Origin: Halocaridina rubra
Taxonomy: Eukaryota; Arthropoda; Malacostraca; Decapoda; Atyidae
Direction of reading: 5' to 3'
DNA length: 43,407 nt
Assembly (NCBI GenBank): GCA_037179515.1
Contig: JAXCGZ010021502.1
Location: forward strand, 1-43,407
The notes beneath the pieces were generated by a model. It had not been told where the DNA came from, ran no database searches, and worked only from the letters and a program-made list of their open reading frames with translations. A program made the position numbers and the translations under genes. Positions 12,227-21,869 of the stretch are shown one piece after another (within the stretch, counting starts at the first letter, position 1; each line of letters opens with the position of its first letter).

Positions 12227-13104
12227 GCTCTTAGCCCCTATCTATTTAACCTTCTCATGGATGTGATGGTGGAGGAAGTGACAAAGGAGGCACCATGGAG
12301 CATGCTCTTTGCAGACGATATTGTTTTGGTCTCCGAGAGCCGTGAAGAATTGCAAGAGAGGTTGGAGCTATGGAGGGGTTTGCTGGAGGATTACGGACTG
12401 AAGGTGAGCAGACAGAAAACGGCGTACCTGGAGTGCAATGTGACACAAGGAGGCGACCTGTTCATGCAAGACCACAAGCTCCCAAAGGCGGACGCCTTCA
12501 AATACCTCGGCTCCTAAGTAATGAAGGATGGAGACCTAGAGAGAGAGATTGATCATAGGATCCAGGTAGCGTGGAACAGCTGGAGGAGAACATCAGGGGT
12601 GCTATGTGACAAGAAAATCAGTGATAGAGTGAAAGGAAATGTGTACAAGTCAGTTGTGAGACCAGCGTTGCTGTACGGAGCGGAGACGTGGCCGGTGAAA
12701 AAGGTTCAAGAAAGGAAGATAGATGTCGCAGAAATGAGAATGCTGAGGTGGATGTGTGGGGTGACGAGGGAGGACAGGATACGAAATGACCAGATCAGAG
12801 GTACAGCGAAGGTGGTGGAGGCGTCGGCGAAAGCGCAGGAGAGGAGATTACAGTGGTTCGGTCATGTGAAGAGGAGAGAAGAAGACTACGTGGGTGTGAG
12901 AGTGATGGAGATGGACGTGGAGGGCAGACGTAGACGAGGAAGACCTAAACTACGGTGGAAGGACCGACTGAAGGAGGATCTCAGAGAGAGACAGCTGGGG
13001 GAGGAGCAAGTGATGGACCGGAACCAGTGGAGACGACTAGTGAAGAGATGCGACCCCATATGAAAATGGGAACGCAAATAGAGGAAGAAGAAGAAGAAAA
13101 GATA
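12227..13104 (+). mobile_element. 5'-truncated RTE-clade LINE (C-terminal part of reverse transcriptase)
   Basis: One reading frame runs to 13063. It covers the RT from ALSPYLFNLLMDVMVEEV through the catalytic FADDIVLVSES box, then the thumb and C-terminal region (RPALLYGAETWPVKK, EMRMLRWMCGVTR, QWFGHVKRREEDYV) and ends NQWRRLVKRCDPI. This ending is typical of RTE elements. A single in-frame TAA at 12515-12517 (YLGS-stop-VMKDG) breaks the frame, which otherwise continues without a shift. The endonuclease and first RT motifs are missing (5' truncation). The 3' tail is a GAA-rich repeat near 13080-13100. It is inserted in MITE copy e. Not expected to be active. Confidence 0.9.
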
Positions 13105-13312
13105 ATGGGGAGGTTTTTGTTCATATATGTGAATGCTTGTAACTCGGTGGTTTGTAAGTAGGGGAGCTTCTGCATTAAAAGGTGTCACCCTTATGTGAGC
13201 GTCTATGTAAAGTACTATGTACTGGCTATCATCACATGTACACACAGCCCATAAATATACCAAAAGCTGAAGACTGCAATGCACACAACCACACGTCACC
13301 AAAACTTCATAC

Positions 13313-13468
13313 ACTCTCTGAGAGCTCTGGAGGAAAGCCCAGGATGGGCAGCACAGTATTCTTCATTATGTGGCAGGTCTGTTCAGCCAGGCATCTAAGG
13401 GAACAACCACCAAAAGCTGCAACACCCAGGCGAAGTACAAGATAAGCACCTTTTGGATCTATCAAGAG
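13313..13468 (-). CDS. Unassigned exon-like segment, 52 codons
   Basis: The minus strand reads LLIDPKGAYLVLRLGVAAFG then GCSLRCLAEQTCHIMKN and TVLPILGFPPELSES. It is bounded by an AG (13469-13470) after a loosely pyrimidine-containing stretch and by GTATGA (13312-13307), which also supplies the in-frame stop if unspliced. The exon would be 156 nt, phase 0 at both ends. Codon choice looks gene-like, and the segment YLVLRLGVAAFGG is hydrophobic, possibly a membrane segment; a faint likeness to otopetrin proton-channel helices ('YLRLGAxxFG') is not enough for a call. No partner exon was found nearby. Confidence 0.3.
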
Positions 13469-13469
13469 C

Positions 13470-15269
13470 TAGCATAAGCTAAAGCAGCTTACACTAAAGT
13501 ACTACTAGAGAATCTCAAAATGCATTAACCATGAAAATATAAGCTATGGCAATCCTGCCATATATGTCCCTTGCAAAGTTATCAGACTTTACCAAATTTA
13601 ATGACATATTATGTTTGTGCAGATGGGAGAAATATTAATATGTCAAGAGCATATTGAGATATAATAAAAATTTTCCATCAGCAATAGCTATGTAAATAAA
13701 TTTGTGTAACCATGATTGTGCTCCAGATGAAACACTTTACAAATGAATCCTTACAACGAAAAAAGAGGTTGTGCTGTACATGATGGCAATTGACGGAATG
13801 AGTAAAGCTTCTTGTTTCAACCAAGGGGATGGCAGTACCAACATATACGAAGTCAAAATGAATAAGTCCTGAAGACTTATAACCTTTCATCACTTCCTAG
13901 ATATGTCAAATATCTAGCATATGCAATATCAAATACTTCTATTCCTACTGCTAACACTGTTTATATTGTTCTTTTCATTTTAATATTAGAGATCTACAAG
14001 AATTTTAAGCCTTGTAATATAGATCAGAAACCTTGTAGACTTACTAAATACAATACTGTACACTATTTAAAAACAGATAATAAGACTACAGTATCCAATA
14101 TTAAATAAAGCTTTTATACGGTCAAACAACTACCACATTTGGAAACACAGGAGAACTGATGACTATATACTGATATACACTTAATGCGAAAATAACCAAC
14201 GAAGAAACTATACAGCAACACGCTGTTAAGATAATTTTAAAAAAATCAGTAATGCCACATCTTCAATAACCACAAAGGAAGTTTTGTAAACATTTTTAGA
14301 ATGTGGGTATGGTCATAATTCAATGGTTTTAAAGAGGCAATCTGTTGCTCGTATACAGCACATATTATATTGTAGATAACAGTTCATACTAAAAGTACAC
14401 AACAGTTCATATTAAATGTTATATGAAGAATGGGACATGTGCCACTCCAGCAATATTGGGGGTAATATAGCAAAGCATTCTTTCAACATCCTATTTTCTT
14501 CAAGAGCAGCCAGAAATCTCATTATCCAACAGGCAATAAGGTAAAAAAATCCCTGTCTATGAATATTTGCTAAGATAAGGCACTCGGCATTGTAAATCTT
14601 TAAGTGCATTTTTGTTTTCTATAGGAGGTGCTTATCTCATTCTTTGACATATGGTCGTGAGGTCTTTACTAATAAAACTGAGAGTAAATGAATCAACTGA
14701 CTGTTTTTGCTAACCTAACTTCAATGAAATCAAAGTTACATATTTTATATTTAAATCAAGTGGATAAAATTTTGGGCTTACTGTACTTCCAAAAGTAATG
14801 CCTAAGATACACAGACCTGAATATATAGTACTACCTCCCTTATATCTCTTCAGCTTACAGCAATCTAGAATTTACGTCTCTTTTTTTTTATTGACAATAA
14901 CAGAGAAAAATTACGTCTGAATTACTTCAGATTACGCCAGTTTACATCAGTCAGCAACATAATATCGCAAACCCACAAAATTTAATATAATCACCTTAAA
15001 ATAATTGGTTTTCATAAAAATAAATAAAAATAATGTATGAAATAATTTCAAAGCTTACAAAATGTTTTAAATATTGCACACACTATGTACGATACATTTC
15101 TATTGAATATAAAAAGCTTCACCTAAAATATATAAACAAGTGCAAATTAACACAAGAAATGCTAAAATACTTCAAATATCTAAAATAATTCTAAAATTAA
15201 AATGTTAGAAAAATATTAAGTATGCACACTAACACTAAGTCATTTATATCAAATTTGCAGTTTATTTGT
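13470..15269. other. No recognised gene
   Basis: 1.8 kb of AT-rich DNA between the exon-like segment and the Tigger pseudogene. No conserved motif was seen on either strand. Confidence 0.5.
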
Positions 15270-16557
15270 TAATAAGACTCAGAAAAAATATCCTACTTCT
15301 AGTGCTGGTGCTACTAAGCATCATGCTACATTTCTGGAAGATATGGATGCTAAATATGAAAAGGGTGAAAAGGAAGATGCCATTGTTCGTAATATTGGCT
15401 CGAGTCGGACGATAGTATCAATGGCAGTTCGTGATGGGGAGTGAATTTTAGCCCACATCAAATATGATGCCCAGTGATGAGGAATACAGTCATCAACGAA
15501 AAAGGACAAAGAACTTCAAAGAAATGGGGCATCTTTTTTCTTTTTGGAATGAAAGAAAAATGGGATAGTGTAGCCCCACAAGGCAGCAGCCGCTTCAGGG
15601 AACGTGTTATCTTTGTTTGAAGACCAAAAGACGATGTGTTCCAAAGATAAAAACACACAATTCAGGTTCCAAGGTAAAAGTATACTTGCATCTCAAAGGC
15701 CTCTCTACCAGTTTATGGATGTGAAATCCCAAGGCCTTAGTGACTATTGCAGATTAGTTCTTCAATCACTTCGTACAAGCAATGGAGTAGTACTGTAAGG
15801 ACAAGGGCAACCCAATTACAATCCTTCATATTTTAGACAATGCTCAACCACACGCAAAACCTCGTTGATTTTCACCCAAATATCGTTATTGTTTTCCTCC
15901 CCCCACACCAACTCTTTCTTGAAACCAATAAAACAGGGGATCACTGCAGTCTTTAAGCACTACAACCTCTGGTGTACACTTAGGCAGGTAACAGGTGCAA
16001 AAGAGTTGGATGACAAAACCAAACTCTGCGACTTTGGAGGGAATACAACATCAACAAGGCCGTGCTGAATGTAGATGTACCTTGGAATTCAATTTCATAC
16101 CCTGGAATGAATGACGCTCGGAAAAAGTTGACCTCCAACTGTGTACAGTATCTAGGGCTTTGACGAGGTGGTTGTGAGTAAAGCCTTGATGACATTGAGC
16201 AATAAGCTGAAGATGGAGTTGGGGATGAGGATTTTGTCTCACTGTTTGAGGCAGACAAGCAGCACCTGATGAAAGAGTTTATGGAACTTTATGAATAACA
16301 TCGCCAAGAAGAGAAGGAACCAGAACTGCAATGCTCTATCAAGAGCAAAATGTGGCAAGCCTTACGGTACTTTGAAAAAGGGCTTGCACTTTTTGAAGAG
16401 ATGAACTCCCATGTTCAATACCTTGCAAAAATTACTTGGCAGTTCAAGAAGGTATTCTCTCACGTTGGCTCATTCTTGAAGAAAAGAACTGCAAGACCAT
16501 TCAAGACACTCTCGACATGATTTTGCAACAAATCAACAATCAACGTGAAGAACCATA
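15270..16557 (+). pseudogene. Decayed Tigger/pogo-type DDE transposase
   Basis: Broken in several frames, but family pieces appear in the right order. N-terminal part: DMDAKYEKGEKEDAIVRNIG (helix-turn-helix region). Middle: QRPLYQFMDVKSQGLSDYC. Then near 15830 ILDNAQPHAKP, at the place of the second catalytic Asp (family LDNAPxHP), followed by a decayed PNTTSLLQPMDQGVI-like stretch (SFLKPIKQGITAVFKHYN) and FWREYNINKAVLNVDVPWNS about 16030-16090. It ends ...DMILQQINNQREEP-stop (16555-16557). Stops and frameshifts are many. The DDE_1 (Tigger/Jerky/CENP-B-like) relation rests on motif order. The terminal repeats of this element were not found. Confidence 0.75.
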
Positions 16558-16909
16558 GCCATCAACGTCAAGCAACTGTAGTCTCACCCTTTTCCTTCAA
16601 CAAGTATATCAAAGTCACTCATCACAAAGTTTTTTCTTTACATTGCCATATATTCAAATGTATACATATTGCGTATTTATTTAAAGAGTTGATCAAGTGT
16701 TTGCACAATCAAATTATGTTAACTGTGCTATTGACGTTACGGAAATGCTTACTTATACAGCTTTATAGGGGGTCGAGTTAATTTTTCAATGGTATACGGG
16801 AAGTATTTCACATTTATTTTATTTTTCTTAATAGAGAATTATCATAAATTAAAAGTTTACTTTATACTTACAAAAAAGAATGAAACAGTTGAACTATCGA
16901 TATATATTA

Positions 16910-17407
16910 CAGACGCTCCCGTTATTTCCGAACAACCGAGCTACGAACATTCACAGCTATGAACAAAAACCTACCCATGTATGTATTATTACTATACTGT
17001 ACTGTACTATTACATTATTATTACAGTATTAAATTTCATTAATACTGTATACTTTATGTTTTATGTGGCAGTTAAGTGTCTTTAGCCAAAGTACTTCTAC
17101 TATTCTTTCAGCCTGTCTTTTTCCTATTATGTTTCATTACCTCATCTCTGCCTTGTCCTTAACCTTTAACTTTTTCTTCGTCTTAATATTTCCTTCGTGC
17201 CCGGGCCTTTATTGATGAGGGCAATCTTTTTGCCTGCCCTGGTATCACACTCACAAAATAAAAAAAATAAATAAATAAAAAATACTGTACAGTACTACAT
17301 ATTTATGTACAGTACATAACTTTTTTTTACCTCAACACAACTCAGAATAATTCTACTTACTAACGGACTTCTGAAACCCAACTCGTTCGTAAGTTGGGGA
17401 GTGTCTT
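16910..17407 (+). mobile_element. MITE, copy f, interrupted by repeat family B
   Basis: Starts TA-CAGACGCTCCCGTTATTTC and ends CGTAAGTTGGGGAGTGTCT. Conserved MITE blocks resume at about 17280 (ATACTGTACAGTACTACA) after an insertion at about 17093-17280 that belongs to dispersed repeat B. The end sequences are imperfect inverted repeats of one another. Confidence 0.72.
17093..17280 (+). repeat. Dispersed repeat family B, copy 3, inserted in MITE f
   Basis: Contains CCTTCGTGCCCGGGCCTTTA, TGATGAGGGCAATC, CCTGCCCTGGTATCACACTC and ends in an AAATAAATAAA tail. It splits MITE f between GCCAAAGTACT and ATACTGTACAG. An A-rich tail and a clean insertion suggest retroposition. Confidence 0.7.
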
Positions 17408-19830
17408 TGCAATGCTATCTTCTATATGCAATATTTTATACAGGGTTTATGGGGGGGGTCTAGTGACTAAAAGGTATATTAGAATTAGGCTATTTTCTGA
17501 CATAAGTCGTGTCTTTTGAAACGAATTAACAAAGTAAAGCCAACTATTACTGTCCTAACAGAGTAAAGCCAGCTATTACTGTACAAAAAAGTAGCTACTG
17601 TTGTAATAATTATTGGTCAAATATTCCAGGCTAAATTCATGCAAAGCTTGAACCAACAAATACATCTTGCCATCCGTATGAAAGTCATATAAACCATTGC
17701 AAAATAAAAAATATCATGACAAATCAGGTCAATGCATATTAAATGCAACCTCAAGCATGAACAACCCTATGTTGCACTCTGAAGTGTTCTTCACAGAACA
17801 AGAAAATATTAACATTAATCCAAAAACTCCCGTTTCCTAGCAATTATAATAAAAAAAATTACTGAAATGCGGCACAGATAATTGAGCTCAACTTACCAAT
17901 AACGCCATGCAACAGAGGAGACTCACTCATCATTCATATTATAGCTATACAGTATTTATTACTTAAGATCATATTCCTCTATTACGATTACATAATGGAC
18001 CCCTGTGGGAGGGGGCAAGAATACTTCTTCAGTGTTCCCTTACGTATCGTAAAAATAAACTAAACAAGGCAGAGAGAAGGGAGTGGAATCTCCTCCTCTG
18101 TATTTTCTTCCCATAAATAGTCAATTTATTTTGCTTTGACTCAACCACCCCATACAAGAGGGAATATGGCTTTAGTATATAGATAGATGAAAATATGAAA
18201 TATCAAAAATACAAGCTGACTCATTAATACAACCCTTTTGAATCTGAGACCATGTTATGAATTAGGCTGTCAGTTTCCAACATAAAATAAATATCCAAAG
18301 CTTCCAGATCATTTTCTTAAAAAATCAGTTACAACCTCACTAGAGCACCATGAGTGCATTAATACCAAATCAGAGTACAGACGTATACAGTAATTACATT
18401 TGCATAGACTTCTCATGTCCAACAATGTAACTTATGCAATGGATATAAAATGCACACGGTGTGCCAGTACTGTATATGATAGCGGTAATTAACTCAACCT
18501 GAATTGCATTTGATGGGAGTCCTTCTTTGTCCATGTTCAGAGAGTGGTATCAAAGTATTGGGTAATACAGTATATAATATTCCTTCAAAAAGAGAGAAAA
18601 CATACACATCCTCAGAGAAACCTTTTGGGAAGATACAAGATTTGCCGATATTCCATTTAAAGCTCATTCTTTCTTTGGACAAATATATATCTAACTTCTA
18701 AACAAACAAAAAACAAAACAAAGATGTGGAGGAACCAAAGTTAAAGAAAACAAAATTATAAACTGATGATAATATAAGTTTGAAATATTGGAAACCACTA
18801 AATATATAGCATACAAAAGTAATTTCATAAGGATATTGGTAACTTAATCAAATTTAGCAAATTTAGTTTGAAAGGTTTACTTTCAAACAATGGTGTGATA
18901 TGCAAACACAATTCACTGAAAATATAACTAAAACTAATGCAAATTTTTCTGTTTAAAATTAGTTTCATAACAGGAGTTGAACAAAGTAAAATTAAAAACT
19001 AGAGACAATGGAATCCTTATTACAATAAATTTCATGTTTTTTTCTAACCGAGGGTGGGCAAGTGAACATTTACCCAAAGTATAAGTAAAATTCAATCAAT
19101 TTAAGCAAATTTTTATAAGGAAAACGTACAACTACTGAAAATCTATAATACATAAAATCAATAAGGATAGCCAAAGTAACACAGAGCATATTTTATTCGA
19201 ATTTTCATAAAATTGTCAATAATTTAGTTCACTCAAGTTAAATAATCAATTATTTAGCTAGACTCAGTTGATAAGCCGATAAATTAAATATAATTTCAGA
19301 TGGTGTTCATTTTTTGTGTTTAGTATTAGCTTTCCAAGCTTTAGGGGTAAGAATGTAAAGATTTACCCAAAAATAGGTTAAGCCCAGACCCATGATTAAT
19401 TTCGTGAAATCGACCCTTGTTTTACGAGAATGGTTATGAAAATATATCATAAAACGAAATAATTAAATAAAAGGATTAAAATATATAACACGTAGCGGCC
19501 TGTAGGCCACCATGACTCGGATGGTCCGGATCGACCCATATCAAAGGCCAATAATAAAAATCGAAAAAAAATTTCATTCGTCAAAATTGAGTTCTATTAG
19601 TATTTTGCCTTCACCTAAAATCAATATAGGAGTTACTGCATGTCTAAGAGCCAAAAAAATCATGACTCAAGTCCTGATGGACCGATGACTAATACCAATA
19701 TTTCCAAATAAAAAAATATGAATCTTTCACCAGTTAGAAATTTCATTTTTACAATTAATTATTTTTATTCATTTAAAACTCGAATGGCGTTTGTATATAT
19801 AAGGTGATGCATATACGATTCCAACAGGTC
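17408..19830. other. No recognised gene apart from one family C repeat
   Basis: AT-rich DNA. A small near-repeat, AGTAAAGCCAACTATTACTGT/AGTAAAGCCAGCTATTACTGT, lies at ~17532-17582. No coding evidence. Confidence 0.5.
18088..18175 (+). repeat. Dispersed repeat family C, copy
   Basis: TCTCCTCCTCTGTATTTTCT, then CTTTGACTCAACCACCCCAT and AAGAGGGAATATGGCTT, matching 2248-2320 in order and orientation. Confidence 0.6.
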
Positions 19831-19989
19831 AAAAGTGTCATGCATTTGGCCCTTTATAGTGCCAGCCGAGAGCGATTGTCAGCTGAGTTGTCTTAATGTC
19901 AGCCGGCGTCCCTCCCCCTCCGAAAAGGAGAAAAAAAAAATTTTCGCCACCTGGGCCTTTCACCTCGAATTCGAACTCCAGGGACTTAC

Positions 19990-20086
19990 CTGGGGGCGTC
20001 GTATGATGATAATAAGGAGGATATTGTTTGCTCTGAAGGCGAGTCGCCGCCACGTATTGTTGTTTCTTTGGGTTTTGACTCTGCAT
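19990..20086 (-). CDS. Possible first coding exon, unknown gene
   Basis: The minus strand has ATG at 20086 opening MQSQNPKKQQYVAATRLQSK, then QYPPYYHHTTPP, followed by a perfect donor CAG/GTAAGT (19990/19989). The region has higher GC than its surroundings. The segment is polar, Gln/Tyr/His-rich, with no recognised domain. No downstream acceptor exon was identified, and the plus strand is also open here, so this is only a candidate. Confidence 0.22.
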
Positions 20087-20199
20087 CTCTATTACACTGG
20101 GAGGTGGACTGCTGAAGTCCCCATTAGAGATGGACCCTACTTTGAGAGGGAGATTTTAGACAATGATCTCCTTTATATTTATCCCAAGACCACATAAGC

Positions 20200-21544
20200 A
20201 CCCTTTTGATGCACTCGAGACTTCACTAAGAGTATTTCTTAGACACTAGACTTAGAAAGGGAGGCAGATGCCCGACGATAGAAAGGAAAATCCTTTCACA
20301 ATGGCTACCTTGGCGGTAGTTAACCAACAGTTGTGGAAAATGTTTCCCTTAACAAACACACCACACCCGGGAACTTCAAATGCGTCCAGTATATATCCTA
20401 TTTTCCTTATCTATGGAGGATTTCCAAGTCCATTGACCGGCTTCTTTCATCGCAAATTTAATATTCTATCCCATGGGCATAGTAAAATGCAAATAAATGG
20501 AGTATTTATTAAGAAATAAGCAAAACAGATGAGTTTGAGCTCAGTGACAGATGTACCCAGAAAATGCGAGTCTTCCTCCATCTATGAATGACTTAGAGAA
20601 CTTCCAAAAGGCGACGTTGCCAACATTTAAGTTTCGAAATGACATGTTAATAAAGTTTTTATTCGTACATTTTCACAATTTTATAAGTATTGATTTATAA
20701 ATTACTAATCCGTCCAAATCGACGGAGTCATTTCACTTTTAATATGGCGAAAATGAATTAAATCCACTTCGCAGTTAAGGTCCAGAAGGTCATTAACCCT
20801 TTATATTGATTAGTTGTATTGATCTCAAATACATATGTGGTAAAGGGTTTATGTCAGTCTCTCGGTTTATTATAACCTGTAACAACGTGGGATAATCCAC
20901 GTGTATGTCCTTACAGACTCCCAAAGGCAATGAATTATACACAGGAAACTTTATAATCTGACGGAGACGTCACATCTGCCCTTAAAACAAGGCGCATTTT
21001 TCGCATAGTTTGGATGGCCACGAAATCTGATGGGGTTGAATAGTTCTCGGGGATTTTTTTTTTATTTTAATTTTTTTCTTTTACATTTAATGCACATCTG
21101 AGCACTTTCAAGCATGCACATTTAGTAAGTATGATCTATGCATGTATACAAATATTCAAGAGAACTTTTATATACGATGTAAAGGTACTTTTGGCTTTAT
21201 ATATTCAACCCACTGAATGAATGAGAGCAAGTTGAACTGTTAAAGACCTAAATTTTTTTCTTAAGTTCTAGAAATGGGTTTGGCACCAAACATTGAAAAG
21301 TAATATTATACAAACTATATTTGAAAAAAAAAAGAATGAGCCTATGAAGAAAAGATAAAATTTTTCCATTAAACAATCTGAGTTGAGAACGAAAATAAGT
21401 GAGAAACGACAGAATGCATTGAAATATGATGAAAAATATGCAAAAGAGCATATGTAGAAGTGCAGTAACCTTTCAGCATTTTTATTATTACAGGCAAACG
21501 TAAAATGTAACTAATATATACAGAACAATATTGACTGGCTCTGC
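20200..21544. other. No recognised gene
   Basis: Somewhat more complex sequence up to 20520, then AT-rich. No frame with recognisable motifs. Confidence 0.45.
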
Positions 21545-21561
21545 CTATCTATCTATCTATC

Positions 21562-21648
<87 letters not shown>

Positions 21649-21649
21649 G

Positions 21650-21728
<79 letters not shown>
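21545..21728. repeat. Compound (CTAT)n-(AT)n-(AG)n microsatellite beside the CR1-like LINE
   Basis: CTAT/CTGT repeats 21545-21565, (AT) 21567-21641, GTATATGTATATATA, then (AG) 21657-21728. It lies about 140 bp upstream of the LINE reading frame. Confidence 0.98.
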
Positions 21729-21731
<3 letters not shown>

Positions 21732-21869
21732 AAGGAATTTCTTGTTGCATGCATAAACACTGGATGAAAGAGCATTATAATAACTTTTATATATAACAAC
21801 CAAGGAATCAATGTAGGCTAGAGGTTTATGAGGAAAGTCATATAAGAACTATCGAAGTCATAAACTTAA

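Larger units (their letters stand above)
11762..13172 (-). mobile_element. MITE, copy e, split by a SINE and an RTE LINE
   Basis: The left end TA-CAGACATTCCCTAACTTATG starts at 11762; the right end GTAAGTAGGGGAGCTTCTG ends at 13172. Between the ends, MITE sequence occurs at 11762-11930, 12122-12226 and ~13105-13172, separated by an inverted SINE (11943-12121) and a 5'-truncated RTE LINE (~12227-13104). Order and orientation match copies b and c, so this is one MITE with two insertions. Confidence 0.75.

Noticed and set aside
13678..13893. 71-codon minus-strand open frame as a second exon of the orphan segment at 13.4 kb
   Set aside because: No similarity or matching splice phases could be established.
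15865..16068. Short separate genes in 15.3-16.6 kb
   Set aside because: The frames are pieces of one decayed Tigger transposase in correct order.
19835..20197. 120-codon plus-strand open frame near 20 kb
   Set aside because: No ATG at its start, no recognisable domain, and it overlaps the minus-strand frame with the perfect donor; coding status undecided and not called.
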